Positions 40,765-53,496 of a DNA stretch of 64,000 bases are shown here, one piece after another (the stretch's first letter is position 1; every line of letters begins with the position of its first letter). Position numbers and translations under genes: made by a program. This DNA is from Symbiodinium natans (lineage: Eukaryota > Sar > Dinophyceae > Suessiales > Symbiodiniaceae), in the NCBI GenBank assembly GCA_905221605.1, contig CAJNDS010002825.1, forward strand, positions 124,001-188,000, given 5' to 3'. The notes under the pieces are model-generated. The model did no database searches. It was not told where the DNA came from and saw only the letters and a program-made list of their open reading frames with translations.

Positions 40765-42034
40765 ATGGATGCAAATCTCGGGCGCCGCTACGTGCCCCGA
40801 CCATCTTTGGATGCGAAGCGTCGGAGGGTCGGCGATGACCTTTACAATCGCTACGATGAGCGCCTGCAGCACCTGCCCGATCACACGACAGACCTGTACG
40901 AGGAAAGCTTGCGGTGTGCACAGCCGAAGGCCCCGCCCATGGCCACTCCTAGCCATCACAGGGATGCGGGCAACTGGATGGATGAGATGCAGGAGCCTGC
41001 CCGAGGCTCCGGCAAAGGCCCGGGCAAAGGCCCGGGCAAAGGCCCGGGCAAGGATGAGGGCCGAGAGGATAGGCGGCAGCCCAAGGACGAGGGCGGCCAC
41101 GAAGAGCTGCAGGCGCAAGAGTGTTTTTGTGGATTTGTTGGTAGCTGCTGTCGAAGAGTGTAGGTGAGTGCAGCACGCTCCCCACGTCTTGCTGCATGCG
41201 AGCTTTTGTCACCGTGATTGACTGATTTATTCATCGGAAGGGCTCATCAAGTTCTGTTTCAGGGTGGACTGTGAAGGGAGTTCGGTTGCTGCTGCAGGCC
41301 ATTGCTCAAGTCGATGTTGGAAGGCAAACCAAATTGGTCAGACTAAGCGTGGATCCAAGATCGTCAAAAACACGGTGAAGTCTTGCTTTGCTAAGTCGGT
41401 GCAGGGAGAGTGAGGATAAGATGGGTCTTTGGCCAAGTTCCGATGCGTGTGATCCCGGCAGGCTGGTGAAGAGGGCGACGTAACGGCCCATTCGGCTGCT
41501 TTCTGGGCACGGAAGATGTTCCGCGAGGGCAAGGTCGGCCTAGACTTAGCCGGGTCTCCGAAAGAGGCGTTGCTGCGTTTCCACGAGCGCTACACTGGCG
41601 CCCAGGACTTCGTGCTCCATTGCCGTGAGCTGCCCAATGGCCAATTTTTCGATCTGGCTCAAGACAAGACCCGCCAGAACAAAAACCGACGCGATGGCTG
41701 GGAGGTCGTGCTGACTACGCCCTCCTTCCTGAACTTAACCTACGAGGGGCGCGGACCAACGCCTCGGGTGGCCCAGACAGCAGCGTGCAGTGAATGGGTG
41801 GCAAACATTGAGGTCCTAGCTGCTGCACTGAAGCTTCCGCCCACATTGGCGGAGATCAAGCAGACCCTGACCTCCTCTCTAACCATGGCCCAGAGGAGCT
41901 TCATCATCCGGACCCTGAAGCGTGAGGTCCCGGAGTTTCTGGCAGAAAAGGCACGCGAGGTGCACCAAGCCTTCCGAGACCTTGGCTGCAGTCATGCTTC
42001 CTGGGATGAAGAAGCTGAGCGCGCCAGCGGGTAG
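40765..42034 (+). CDS. Two-exon gene of unknown function
   Basis: Exon 1 is 40765-41112, starting at ATG in good context (GCAAACATGG); alternative in-frame ATGs lie at 40726 and 40732. Exon 2 is 41462-42034, ending in TAG. The 349-base intron starts GCGCAAGA and ends CCCGGCAG, a GC-AG intron, and joins GHEELQ to AGEEGDVTAHSAAFWARKM in phase 0. The predicted product is 306 residues. The N-terminal half is charged and disordered-looking with a basic cluster (DAKRRRVGDD) and three GKGP units (GSGKGPGKGPGKGPGKDEG). The C-terminal half looks globular: RFHERYTGAQDFVLHCRELP, GWEVVLTTPSFLNLTYEGRG, then helices to the end. KRRR could be a nuclear localisation signal. I recognise no family. Upstream exons cannot be excluded. 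Confidence 0.65.
41113..41461 (+). other. GC-AG intron
   Basis: Donor CTGCAG|GCGCAAG, acceptor CCGGCAG|GCTGGTG. Reading through the donor gives AQECFCGFVGSCCRRV and a stop, which supports splicing. The same boundary style recurs in the ankyrin gene. Confidence 0.65.
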
Positions 42035-45000
42035 GACGTGAACCATGACAACCGCAAAGTGGCTCAATGTATATAGCTTCCGAGTAACCTAGATCTTTCG
42101 GGAGATTTGCGGCCTTCCGCGGCTGACAGAAATAGATCATGAGAACCATCACGTTTGTGAGGGTTGAAGGGCATGCTAAGGGTGGCTCGGCGAGTGTCCC
42201 TATGAAATACTCTCTCGGGTCCGGAGGCATTCGCAGGCGCGGCAGTGGCTCTCGACATGTGGCGAAGAAGGACGAGGCAGACGGAGCTCTCTGGGGAGAG
42301 CGCCTCTAACCTCTTTCAAAACACTTTCAACACTTCCTCTAAGCTCTTTTGTTGCCTCGAACTCGCTTAGGGATTGAGCCCGTTCTCTCTCACATCCTTC
42401 AGACTGCTAAGAGAAGACGACCTCTTGCACGTCCCCTGAACCCTAGAAGGCCTCGACTTGAGGTCGTGATGGTTCGACTGTTCCTGTCTCCGACACTCTC
42501 TGTGCGGTATTGTGCGGTGCCTCTGTCCTTATATAAGCCCCCGAAATCCATAAACCTGTGGCTGTCCGGGGGTTTTGCTGTCACATAGCTGTAGTCTGCA
42601 CGGTTGCGAAGGCCCTCAACAAGCTTCTCGGAAACGTCCTGCTTTTGCTGGTGTGTCCAACACGAAAGCACAGCAAGCGCACTGCGCGCATCCCACATGA
42701 GGTAAGTTGGCACATGCGCATGGCTGAAGCTAGCTCAAAATCTGACAAATTGAAGCATGTGCTTAATAGCCTCTTCCGTATGTAGGCGTTCCTTATCATG
42801 GCCATCTGAACACGAACCCTTGACTTTTGACGCGAAAGCCTGAGGTGATCTCTTGAGCCGATTCGGAAAAGTGAAGAAAACAAAGCCGAGTTCAGAGTGC
42901 CGAGGTGGGGCTTGCCGGGCCCGCCGGGCTTGCCATGCAGAGGCGCCAAGGATCCCTGAGCTACCTTGTCTTCGGTGAGGATCTGGAGGCAAAGCGCCAA
43001 TCGATCCCAGCCGCCCCAAGGGTCCCGAGGTTTATCTAGGACGGTTTTGGGTGGGTTGCTTTCCATGATCAGAGGCTTATTCACAAGCCACAGAATGCAT
43101 ATAAGAGGCTTGTCTAAATAGCAACTTCCCAGCTTGAACTGTCCTTTAGTTCCGAGCTTGGCTCTGAGTATGGAGTAAGCATGTCGGGTTTTGGGTGTGG
43201 GGTTCAGGGTTCTGCCGAAACCCACAACCCAACCCTCCTTTTTCGGCGGCCCGCTGCCATCACTGCCAGGCACACCCGCCTCTGCCGAGACCTCCTAGAG
43301 CTTTGCCGACTCGGCGGGCGTTTGAGGGTGCAAGAGGGTGCAAAGGAGACCTCCCTGCGGAGCCCTGAGGGGGCTTTTGGTGCCGCTGCGCTTTCTCACC
43401 ACTCAAAAATCACTATGTGTTGGCCTTCCGCCTCTGGCGCCTGCATGGCCTGTTGCCTTTGCCACCTTGGCGCTTGGGTCAGTGTCTCGTTTGCGTTTAG
43501 TGTGCCTGTATGTACATCTAGTTGTTGCAGTGGCCTTTGCTCGTTCTTTGTTCATGGCATTGAGTCTGGGTGGTTTGTGACGCACAGACTTGCGCATGGG
43601 CCCGCGTTGGTAATGTCGGGTCGGAATGTCAGGCTATCGGACCGCAGTCTACATCATGTCCAAAGACTTCCGGTTTGGTCTAAGGTTCACGGATTCATGC
43701 TTCAGTCAAGGGTTCAGGCTTTAGGGTTTCGGGCAGTTGAAACTAATTAGATTTTGGGCTTCGGGTTTAAGGCGGTTTGGTTTCTGGCTTTGTGTTTGGA
43801 GGGCATGTTGTATAAGTTTTTGAGTTTGTTTGGAGAGGGTCTGAATAGAGCTGCCAGTTCACATCCGAGCTCACTGATTGAGAAAATTATCAGAAATAAT
43901 TCAGAAGTTATTTCAGAGAAGTGCCAAATATGTTTTCAAGCATATATTGAAACTATTTCATAAACAAATAAAGGAAAGAACTTTTCAAAAATACTTTCAG
44001 AAACACTTTCACAAGCATCAATAAAGTCGTAAAATAGTTCAGAGATTTTCCAGACATCAATTATATGAAGGAATCTGGACCGATCCAGCTCATGGGCTTC
44101 ACTGCGATAGATATGCAATAGGATGCCAACTGTCGAGATTTCTCGCGGCTGGAAGCACTGCAAAGGTCGGAACGAGGGGGCGAGGTGTTGGACCCTTTTC
44201 TGAGATGCGCTAGTGGGGCTCGTATGGAACGAAAGGACCGGCCCAGGGCGCTTCGGTCCGAAGCTCTCTTGAAAAGGTGAAGAAAGCTCTCGGATGCTAC
44301 GAATGTCATACTTTGCTGCTAAGGGCCCGCTCCTTGATGATCATCTGCGAGCCGCGGCTTCGGTATTGATTTCGTTAAGACCGCCCCGGAAAGCATGAGC
44401 GACGACGAAGCGGTGCCCTTTCGTTCCAGGATCTGGCTGGCTTTCTCGAAGCATCCTTGTATTCGACAATTGGCTGAGCAGCAAAACAGCTGTTGCGCCC
44501 AGTCCGCCAGGATGCACCTGTTCTGCACGCTTGTACAGCCCCGCAGGGCCCTGCACGTCCTTCGGGCCCTAAGCGGGTTTCAGGAATCCCCTAGACTGCT
44601 TCAATGCGGGTCGAAAGTATTCACTGTTGTAAAAGCTGCGCATCGACCGCCTCGGCCTGGCCATAAGATCTACAGAAGCCCGTTGGAGGTTTCTTTGCAC
44701 AGACAGACTTAGGGTTGAGAATCAAGGGACTTTGGGGGGCCTTAGGTTCTGCAGGTAAAACCCTAGAAAGTTCTTAGGGCTAGTGACGGCTAGTGTCTAG
44801 TGGCTCAATTATCGGTGGCTTGGGGAGAGGGGATCCACATGTCTATGAGGGAGTCTTTTGGAAAACTGGTCCAAAAACATGGTAGCACGCGCTGGAGTGC
44901 CCTGCGTTTTGTCGGCATGGGTGTGGTTAAGTTGGAAAGTGTAAAAAACCGAGGTTGTTGACTCATTCCGGTTTTCGGAACCAGGAAGACACGCCACTGA

Positions 45001-45189
45001 TCCCTCGAAGGGCGGGTGCTTTTTCTTGAAAATGAGTGTTTCGCCTAGGCGGGAGCCTTGTTTTGAAAGGCAGGAAAACCGAAAAGTTGTGTATACCATG
45101 TTTTAGGTGTTTTGAGCTTATTTGTAGGGATTTTTGAGGGTACTTTTTGGGGCTTGCATGTCCTTGTGTATGTGTCGAAAAGAGGCTTT
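42035..45189. other. No supported gene
   Basis: Frames up to 230 codons occur (minus, 42581-43273) but are unremarkable for this composition. 43870-44060 is a local AT-rich pocket with repeated TTTCAGA/TTTCA words. Confidence 0.4.
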
Positions 45190-45325
45190 GGGAAGGTTTG
45201 GGCTTGGACTGCTTTGAAGAGAGGATTTGGGAATGTTTGGGCTTGGACTGCTTTGGGGATGCTTGGGCTTGAAGGTTTGGTCAAAAAGGCTTTGGGAAGG
45301 TTTGGGCTTGGACTGCTTTGGTGGG
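45190..45325. repeat. Degenerate tandem repeats of GGTTTGGGCTTGGACTGC
   Basis: The unit, usually followed by TTTG, recurs at about 45197, 45233 and 45299, with partial copies between. Confidence 0.8.
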
Positions 45326-45420
45326 CTTGAAGGTTCAGGCAAGAAAGGATTTTGGGATGCTTGGGGCCGGCTTTTTTTCGGGGGGGAGATGCCTGCAGCA
45401 AGTGCTCTGTATATTCGCAA

Positions 45421-45540
45421 CATGGATATTCCCAACATGGATATTCCCAACATGGATATTCCCAACATGTATATTCCCAACATGTATATTCCCAACATGT
45501 ATATTCCCAACATGGATATTCCCAACATGGATAGTCCCAA
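45421..45540. repeat. 15-bp minisatellite
   Basis: Eight tandem copies of CATGGATATTCCCAA, three with T for G at the fifth position and the last with ATAG. Period 15 gives an NMDIP repeat in one frame. A C-rich run follows to about 45564. Confidence 0.97.
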
Positions 45541-45759
45541 CCCCCCCACCCCCCCCAACCCCCCAAGCTGGAAACCCCAGGAAACGCAGGGCACACGAGG
45601 GTGCGTCCTACCAAGAACATGCTGGGGACTTTCGTGCGAGTAAAGTGTGTTACGGAAACTGGCGGGTTGTAACGGAAACTGCCCCCCTGAAAACGACACA
45701 GAAACTACGAAAGGGCGTAACGGAAACTGGCTTCGGGGCGTTACAGAAACGGCGTCGGG

Positions 45760-46532
45760 GCGTAACAGAAACTACCAAGCAAAACTGCAACGGCAACCAA
45801 AAAGAGATGTAACCGAAATCACGGAAAACTTAAACCGAAACCTACAAAAACCGGCTACGGAAAGGCGCACCAGAAGGGCACGGCTCTTTTTTTTTCCTGG
45901 CATGCAAAGGCCGTTCTGCAGGTACTTTTGGTCAGCGTCGCCTTGCGGGACACAAGAGGGCTTAGTGCTTCCAGGGCCTGTAGGGCCAGGGTTGAGGGTT
46001 CAGGGCTGAGGGCTCAGGGCAAGCCGCAAAACCCACAGTGCCTGCAGCCGGTCGCCCGGATCTCCGCAGAGCAGGCAGACTGGAACTTCTTCAAGTTGTC
46101 CCCTAAAACCCTAAACCCTAGACCCTAAACCCTGAACTCTAGGGGAAAAAGGGTTTACAGTTCAGGGTTTAGGGTCTAGGGTTTAGGGTTTTAGGGGACT
46201 ACTTGAAGAAGTTCCAGTCTGCCTGCTCTGCGGAGATCCGGGCGACCGGCTGCAGGGGTTGTGGGTTTTGCGGCTTGCCCTGAGCCCTCAGCCCTGAACC
46301 CTCAACCCTCGCCCTACAGGCCCTGGAAGCACTAAGCCCTCTTGTGTCCCGCAAGGCGACGCTGTCCAAAAGTACCTGCAGAACGGCCTTTGCATGCCAG
46401 GAAAAAAAGAGCCGTGCCCTTCTGGTGCGCCTTTCCGTAGCCGGTTTTTGTAGGTTTCGGTTTAAGTTTTCCGTGATTTCGGTTACATCTCTTTTTGGTT
46501 TCCGTTGCAGTTTTGCTTGGTTTCCGTTACAG
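45760..46532. repeat. Large near-perfect palindrome (foldback)
   Basis: Left arm about 45760-46138 and right arm 46159-46532 are reverse complements with only a few differences per 100 bases (for example TTTTGGTC against TTTTGGAC), separated by a 20-base loop. CCCTAAA-type units lie at the inner ends of both arms. Outside the arms, GTAACGGAAAC motifs recur on the left (45650-45770) and, inverted, on the right (46533-46645). No transposase frame and no clear target duplication were found. Confidence 0.93.
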
Positions 46533-46981
46533 CCGCGCATTGTTTCGACTCGCCGGGCCGTTGTTTCCGTTACATTTTTTTTGCTTTCCGCTACATTTTG
46601 CCGTTTGTTTCCGTTACAACCTTTTCTAGTTTCCGTTGCAGCGGCCACCCCTTTCGTGCGCCCATGCCCAGAGCCCTGGAAGGTCGGGCCGACGAACCCA
46701 ATGAGCGTGTGAAATCTCAGCCCTCCATTGAGAAACGAAAACAGAGAAAGGGGGGGGGGAAAGGGTACTCATTCGGGGCGATGTTGAAGGTGAGGGCAGT
46801 GTGAGTGGCTTCTTGCGGCGCTTCCTTTGCTTTGCTTTCATGGTTAGGCTCGGTTTAATCACGGGGCCGTTGCATCATGATTAGCAGGAGCCACAGGCTG
46901 TGACTATATCAACATGCGTAGCAATCCGTGCCCAAACGCACCGCACAGGCCCCCGGGCGGCCGGGGCGACTACTTGCAGGC

Positions 46982-48331
46982 ATGCAGTCCTCTGCGGCAC
47001 ATGACTTCATCATCAAAGCTGACCTGCATCGTGACAGCGGAGGGGTGCGGGTTGAATGCGCACTGCTAAGCGGAGGCGGCACCACAATAATACATCTGCA
47101 GAATCACGATACAGTGACGGGCTTGCGGAGCTCTGTGGCGCAGTGGTACTACGACCGCGAGCGCATAGACCCAGACGTCTGTCAGACTTTTGGTGGCGGT
47201 GATGTGCCGCAGATCTTGGACAGCGAGCTCCAGCTGGCAGAGGCGCTGGCGCGTGGCTACCATCAGCTTACACTCAAATTTGAAGTGCTCGGGGCATGGG
47301 TCGAGGGCGCTCGAAAGTTTCTAAAGGCCATGGCAGTCGAAGCCTTCAACCCGGAATCAAGGGCCTTCGATGTGAAGTGGACTCTGGAGAGGGCGCGCCC
47401 CGTCACCTGGGAGGAGGTGGAAGGCACCGTGAAACCTTTTCTGGAACGCCTGGGAGTCTCCAGGGCCATGGCCATCAAGTTCATGCGGGTCTTTTGGCGC
47501 CTGGCCTGGCCTTATGAGGGGTGGAGCCACATGAATTTAGAGTTGCTCCAGCATGCTGACCCAGGCGTGAAGACCATGAAACATGGATTTTGTCAACACT
47601 GGCTGCAGCTGGCACGAGACTCCATCACCGAAAGAGTGCCACGAAGGCCTGATCCTGTCATTTTGCCGAGAAGAGACGAGCGTGCCGCGGTCGTTGGTTT
47701 GTCTGTGCATGCTGTCGACGGCAGCTTTCCCGACAATTTCGACAGGAACTTGAAAAACTCATTGAGAATTGGCGACGCGGGCCCCACATCTGATGCGAGA
47801 GACCTGTTGTTTACGGCGGCGTCCTTGGACTTGGACTTGGACTCGGATCCACGCCAGCCCGATGCAGAGATTCTCGAAAAACTTCGCAAGTGCAGCGGGC
47901 AGGACCTACAGCTGGATCCTCCGCCGGGAGCAGAGGATGTTGTGAGGGTGGCGCATGTGCTGCAGCGCCTGTCTTGTGAGTTGCCGGTTGTGGAAGTGGA
48001 GGGGAACTTGCACCGGCCTCTGCTCCAGCGTGTAGCAATGCTGCAAAGGTGGCACTTGAAAGCCCTGCACTTCTCCGCAGGCAACCGCTTCATTTCCGAT
48101 TTGGATTGCGCGAACTCCCGTGCAGAGACTGGAGACCTTAGCCATCATGTCAGAGCTTTGTGTGCTGAGCAACAGGACTCCCGGCTGCACGCTGGATTGA
48201 TGCTGGTGCATCTTCCAATCAACCATCTGGGCGATGTCGGCGATGTCTGCTGGAAACTGAGCCAGAGTGCTCCCGTCCGCTTCATCATTTGCATACAGGA
48301 GCTGCGCGCATGTCGCTGTTTCAGTCAATAG
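46982..48331 (+). CDS. Large ORF of unknown function
   Basis: 449 codons from the first ATG (46982), in a frame already open upstream; an acceptor-like TTGCAG immediately precedes the ATG, so an upstream exon is possible. The product is soluble-looking, with no signal peptide or membrane segment. The N-terminus (DFIIKADLHRDSGGVRVECA) and VTGLRSSVAQWYYDRERIDP are suggestive of a ubiquitin-like or small alpha/beta fold but without a recognised motif. The middle (TWEEVEGTVKPFLERLGVSR, AIKFMRVFWRLAWPYEGW) is helical and Trp-rich. The C-terminal part has Leu-rich helices and an acidic DLDLDSDP run. The length makes chance unlikely. It starts 450 bases after the palindrome. Confidence 0.7.
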   Translation: MQSSAAHDFIIKADLHRDSGGVRVECALLSGGGTTIIHLQNHDTVTGLRSSVAQWYYDRERIDPDVCQTFGGGDVPQILDSELQLAEALARGYHQLTLKFEVLGAWVEGARKFLKAMAVEAFNPESRAFDVKWTLERARPVTWEEVEGTVKPFLERLGVSRAMAIKFMRVFWRLAWPYEGWSHMNLELLQHADPGVKTMKHGFCQHWLQLARDSITERVPRRPDPVILPRRDERAAVVGLSVHAVDGSFPDNFDRNLKNSLRIGDAGPTSDARDLLFTAASLDLDLDSDPRQPDAEILEKLRKCSGQDLQLDPPPGAEDVVRVAHVLQRLSCELPVVEVEGNLHRPLLQRVAMLQRWHLKALHFSAGNRFISDLDCANSRAETGDLSHHVRALCAEQQDSRLHAGLMLVHLPINHLGDVGDVCWKLSQSAPVRFIICIQELRACRCFSQ

Positions 48332-51300
48332 ACAGTTCCCCCATGTGAGAGAATATATCTTGCTGCAGATATGTGTTCTCTCAAACAGTACTTACAGTTG
48401 TTACTCATCGTTGTCGGTATTTGGGCCCCAGCAAATCCTCGACAGACATGCTTTTTGCAAGTGGATTCTGTCAAAGGATTTGGGAAAGAGACCGCCGGCT
48501 TTGAACGTGCCTGGCCCCGTGGGGTCTTTTGGCGAGGGGCAGGTGGTGGCAAAGTTGTGACATGATTGGTTGCCTTAAGCAAGTATTTTAGTTGCGCTGT
48601 CGACGCTTCTGTTCGGCCACCTCGCTTTGATGGAAAGCGGCAACAGCTACCCTCACTTTCATAAATACAGACAAAGCGAATCATGGCTTCCTGCATGACC
48701 CCAGCCGCCCAAGCAACATTGAAACTTAGGGCTGTGTGCAGGGGATTTTTGCATACAGTCTCGCGCAGTGGCTGGGGTCATGCAGGATTTCCATTATCCA
48801 CCGTCTCGCGAACAGCGCTCCAAAGATATCCGGCGTGCATGCGCGTGTCGCCTGAGAAAGCTGGGTCCCTTGGCCATCGGTTGAGGAGGGAAAGTGGGGG
48901 GGGGGGGAGGGGTTAGGGGGGCCTGGGTGGACTGCGGCCATTTCCAAACTCTCCGTCCCAGTTGCACTTCATTTGCAGACCTATTTACAAACCTATTTAA
49001 CTCCTTCTTAAGGGGGGCAGCAGTTGCGCACGTGGAGCCAGGAAGGAGAAGAGCGGGTCTGCTTCAACGGCCTCTCTGGTGCTCGGCCTGCAACAGCTTC
49101 TTCCTTTCGGGCATTCTGTCAGCAGACATATCAAGCGAAGCAGCGACACCCCTTCTGCCTCGCACGCCTCGCCCGTTTCTGTAAGGGATTGTTGAGGGCT
49201 TTGGATGTTCGAGAGCTTTCGTCAGCGATTGGAATGTAATTAGAAGAAGGCAAAGGTTGCTTGCAACAGTCGTTTTGCTTAGTTGTAACTTGCTTCAGGG
49301 CCTCAAGGCTGTCAAGACTCCACTGCTGAAGCCAGCAAACCCCCCACTGCGGGAAGGCTTCCGGGGGGGGCAGGGAGGGCAGCGTGGGGAGGGCAGGCAG
49401 GCAGGGCATGGGGAAGGGGGGGAGGCGGCAGGGGGCAGGGAGGCAGGGAGCGCGATTCAACCCCCTTTTGAGATCTTGTAGGAAGCCTTCACTTCCAATA
49501 AGAGATGCTGAGTGGCAAGCCCTACACCCCAAGAGGCAAGCTGGTGTTGGCTGGAAAGCCTGCGGGATTGATGCTGGGGCTCTCCACGTCGAATTTCAAC
49601 CCTAAACTATCAAAACCTAAGCCGCAGCCCTTTTTTTCGAAACCACCTCCACACACACACACCCACACAGATGTTGTCTTGGGAGCCCTATATCCTAAAA
49701 GGACAGGTGACACGGTTACACACTGAAAGGACATGTTGACCTATAAACCCAGCAGCCCTCCCCCCCTGCCCCCGGAATTTACGATTCATCAAACCCAAAC
49801 ACGGAAGGACACGGAAGGACACGACAGGTGGCGAAGCCTTTAGCCCGAACGCCGAATGGCAGACCTAAGCGCTGCAAGAGGATGTAGAATCCACAGCGAC
49901 AACGGTGTTTCCTCAGCCCGGATGTTCAGAGGCGACGACAGTTTCGAATTTCGGTCCATAAGCCATGACAGTTTCGAGGACGGCGAGAAGTCCAAAAGCC
50001 ATGACATTTTTTGAGGACGGCGAGCGCGGCCGTGCCCGTGCCTAGGCGAGAGCACGATTTTCGTTCAAAAACCTCGAACACGCTTTGACACAAAGCTATG
50101 GTCCGCAGCGGGCGCGCCGCCCACGCGTGTCGCGCGCCCACATCGACTTAGCCCTTCTTGCTTTAGATGTTTCAACCCCTTAGTGTTGACCCACTGCTTA
50201 AAGAACTGCAAAAAGCAGGGATACCCGCAGAAGACATTCATTCCAAGATCCCAACAACCTTGTCAAAGTCTCAGACCACCCTTTCCAGCAGATCCTGGTC
50301 CTGCAAGCTCGTCTTTGCAAGTCTGGGCCCTAAGCCCAGCTCAATCCCCAGACCATGGCCAGGGACCAACATTTCGTCATTTGCCCACCAGGATTTCTGT
50401 GACGACAGCAATCATAGTCCGGCTCCATGGTCTGCGCTACAAAGCCGAAATCGCAAAAGACCGACGTCAACTAGATGGCACGCCAGCTGCATGCAGCGTT
50501 GAATGTCAACAACAACTCGAGTGTGCAGGTGAAGGTTGCGTGTGTGAAGTCAAGCGGTCGAAACATGATGGTGCACTACCCGAACAGCAGGCCTCCCTTT
50601 TGTCGGATTCCACTACCATGAAACGCGCGAGATTTTTCATCCGCAGTACATCATCACGGCGATATTCGCGAGGGCTTTGCCGCCACGGAATTTCATCACC
50701 ACGACATGTGCGAGAGCTTTGCAACCCGAGTTGTCGAACAGCCTCCCAAATACAGTGCCACCTCTAAACACACCGGGTGTCCAAACTCGACCCCGAAACG
50801 AAACAGTGAAGTGGAGGAAAAGTAACAAACAGGCAGGTTGTGCTGGAAAAACCGGGAGGAGGGTCACCGGTAGAAAGCAGTTGCATCGAGCCACTCTTCC
50901 CTCCAAGAAAGGCTTTACAGTTGACTATATTGACAGGAGAAACAGTTGAGAAGCAACCCTTGGAATCAACAGAAGCCGAGGGCGCGGCCCCAAACAGGGC
51001 AAGAGTCAAGAACCTGGATGACCTCGCGAAGATAGTTTCCCCCTTCGCAATGATTGTGACTTTCTTGCTTATCCGAGCAGTGTAGACCATCCGCCTTCAG
51101 CAGGGTTGCGTGAGTCAGCTGAGGTCCGATCTCGCACATGAGCAAGATGCAGCTTGACTTGCTGTCGATTGCAAACCTTTATTCTCCTGTTCGTGATCTA
51201 GCAGTTAGGGAACATCTTGCTGTCAGCAATCCACTGCAGTTCCATGTGCACCTACAACCTCCACCGCACTTTCAACGATTCAAAGAACGAAATCAGGATA

Positions 51301-53496
51301 AATCAAGCAGAGAGTTGAAGTCATAGTGGTCGAAGTTCAAAGCACTGCCGCACCCATGACAGGGCTGCCGGAACGTTGTGTGAGTTGCACCTCGAAACCA
51401 TCACTGCATGTTGAACATGTAGGGCGACTCGCAGGCGCGGCATCAGGGTACATGAACTTGTGACCCTATTTCCATCCGAGGAAGCTTCGCAACGCTTCCT
51501 CCTGCCTTGCAGGTGTTCGAATGCGCCCTGCCCGGAGTTGATTTTGTTGGACGTCATGCCATTACTCACATCAGGAATGCCACGGCGGGTTGGGCAAACC
51601 ACATCTTGAGAGTCAAAGACGGTGGGGTATGGTCCATGGTAGTGATTGGTAGTGATAGTGTGAGAGATTAGGAAAGTCAAGAAGCCTCAGAAGCCACAAG
51701 AAGATGTAGCCTCTGTCGTTTTGCCCGATGCGTAGCTCCTGTTTCTTGGCGTCGGCGTGGAGTTGTAGTTCAACCTTTGGGGGGCCAGCTATCCCAAATA
51801 GTCAAAGTCGCAGAACCAGCTATATCCACCTCCCACTTCGCCCTGTGCACTCTTTCACCTTGCGAGAGAGTGTGGGAAGTATCCACACAAGATCCTGCTG
51901 ATACGACACAATCACATTTGAGCTGTGCTCAATTGCAATCACTCATGGAAATCTGATTGAGATTCCGTTTGGCTCCAAGGCACTTTCACGAGCTGAAAGA
52001 CACGTCCTTCTTTGCAGCCGCGAGCTCAGGTGTCATTCCTCCCATAACGCCTATAGGCCTAGACTTCCATCTCCAGAGAGGCTGTTGGGGTTTTTCTCAC
52101 GACGCTAGCATGAGGGCTTGGGCTTGAGGTGGGACAAGCAGGGTGTCAGTACGACTGTTCAGACGTGTAGTCCTTGGAACAAGAGAATATCTCTTCCGGG
52201 CTTTGCGAAACTTCACCACGCCGAGGGGGGGCTTGAGCAGCCAGGGTGCGACAGGAAGTTTCACACGAACACATCAATCCAGTAGAGTTCACGTCTTGAG
52301 GGCAATGCGGGTTGGCAGCTCAGCGGTGTCTTCATGAAGCAGTGGGCAAGGGCCTTTACGCAGCATCTCAATACTGGTCTACTGGTGTTGGGCCTGGGAT
52401 GTTTTGAGGCACCACACGACTTTGAGTTTTTTTTCAATTCTCGAGGGCACCAACCTGTGCGGGCATCCGATGCTACCCTGAAAACTTCTCTACAGGTGCG
52501 GGTCTTCCTCTCTGGCACCGAGACGAAGGTGAGGGCCTGCAGACAGCTTTGAAAGTCCGGGCTTGTTGCGATGGCGAAATTTGAGACGCGGTCTCGAATG
52601 TCAAGAAAAGAGAAAAAGCTCAGAGTTTTTTCTTTTGCTCGCAGACAATCACCCACCCTCCCAGGCCCCGGTGTCAAAGCCACGGTTTGGCACATCACCG
52701 CTCATGCCGTTGGGCTGAGACACAGGTGTGCGTGCGTGCATGCGTGGGTGGGTGGGTGGGTGGGTGTGAGACTTTTGGCATGGTTGCTGCAGCCAGGCCT
52801 TCCCAAGTGTCTCCAGGCATCCAGTGGGTATGCCAGGGAGAATGTGTCCTACTGTTGCGAGGTGATTCCCAGGGACAAAACCTATGACGAGCTGAATGCG
52901 CCTGAGGCTGGCTGTGGGCCTCCGGAACAGTGGTTTCGTATGCGGCTTCATATGCGGTCTTTTTAGGATCAACAGCTCCGAGCCTCGCCCTGCTCTGTGT
53001 GCTCTATCCTGGGCATGCAAACTCCTTTCTTCAGGGTTCGCAGAAAGGCTGCCTGTTAAGTCACGCGCGCAGACTTGGACTGGTCTTGTAGATATTGCCA
53101 CATCCCGTAGCAGATTCCTGGAAACATCGGGTGTGGACAGAAAGTCGAAGCTGGTTTGCCCTCAAAGAAATGTGTCTTCTTCGCGCTCAGCTGTGGGTGG
53201 CTGCGGACAAGGGTCCCGCAGAGCAGAAGGGGCGGTACTACATGCACCCAGCCGTGTGCAGTAGCAATACATCCTTTGATGTGAAACGTTGCCGTACGAA
53301 CCTTCAAATCTCTTCGGGGTACTGTATGGTTAGAGCATGCTCGAGCTCCAAAGCGACGCGAGCCCTGTGCAGTTAGCACTTGCTTGTGACGATGAAATCG
53401 AAATCAAGGGGGGATTGAGTCCGCCTCCGTCGGTTTCTTCTGTCGGCTTCTGTCGTAATAAACCGTGAGACATGCACACGTGTTGTGGCGAAAGAG
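48332..53496. other. No firm gene; G-rich tracts
   Basis: A G homopolymer lies at about 48896-48909 and a long G-rich purine tract at 49361-49452 with potential for quadruplex formation. A plus-strand segment from ATG 50167 (MFQPLSVDPLLKELQKAGIP) looks exon-like but is short. At about 50652-50715 a roughly 32-base unit containing GCGAGGGCTTTGC/GCGAGAGCTTTGC is tandemly duplicated. (GTGG)n lies near 52745-52766. Confidence 0.4.

Noticed and set aside
46104-46200. Head-to-head telomere fusion
   Set aside because: The order is CCCTAAA then TTTAGGG, opposite to what joined chromosome ends would give. The motifs are the inner ends of a palindrome.
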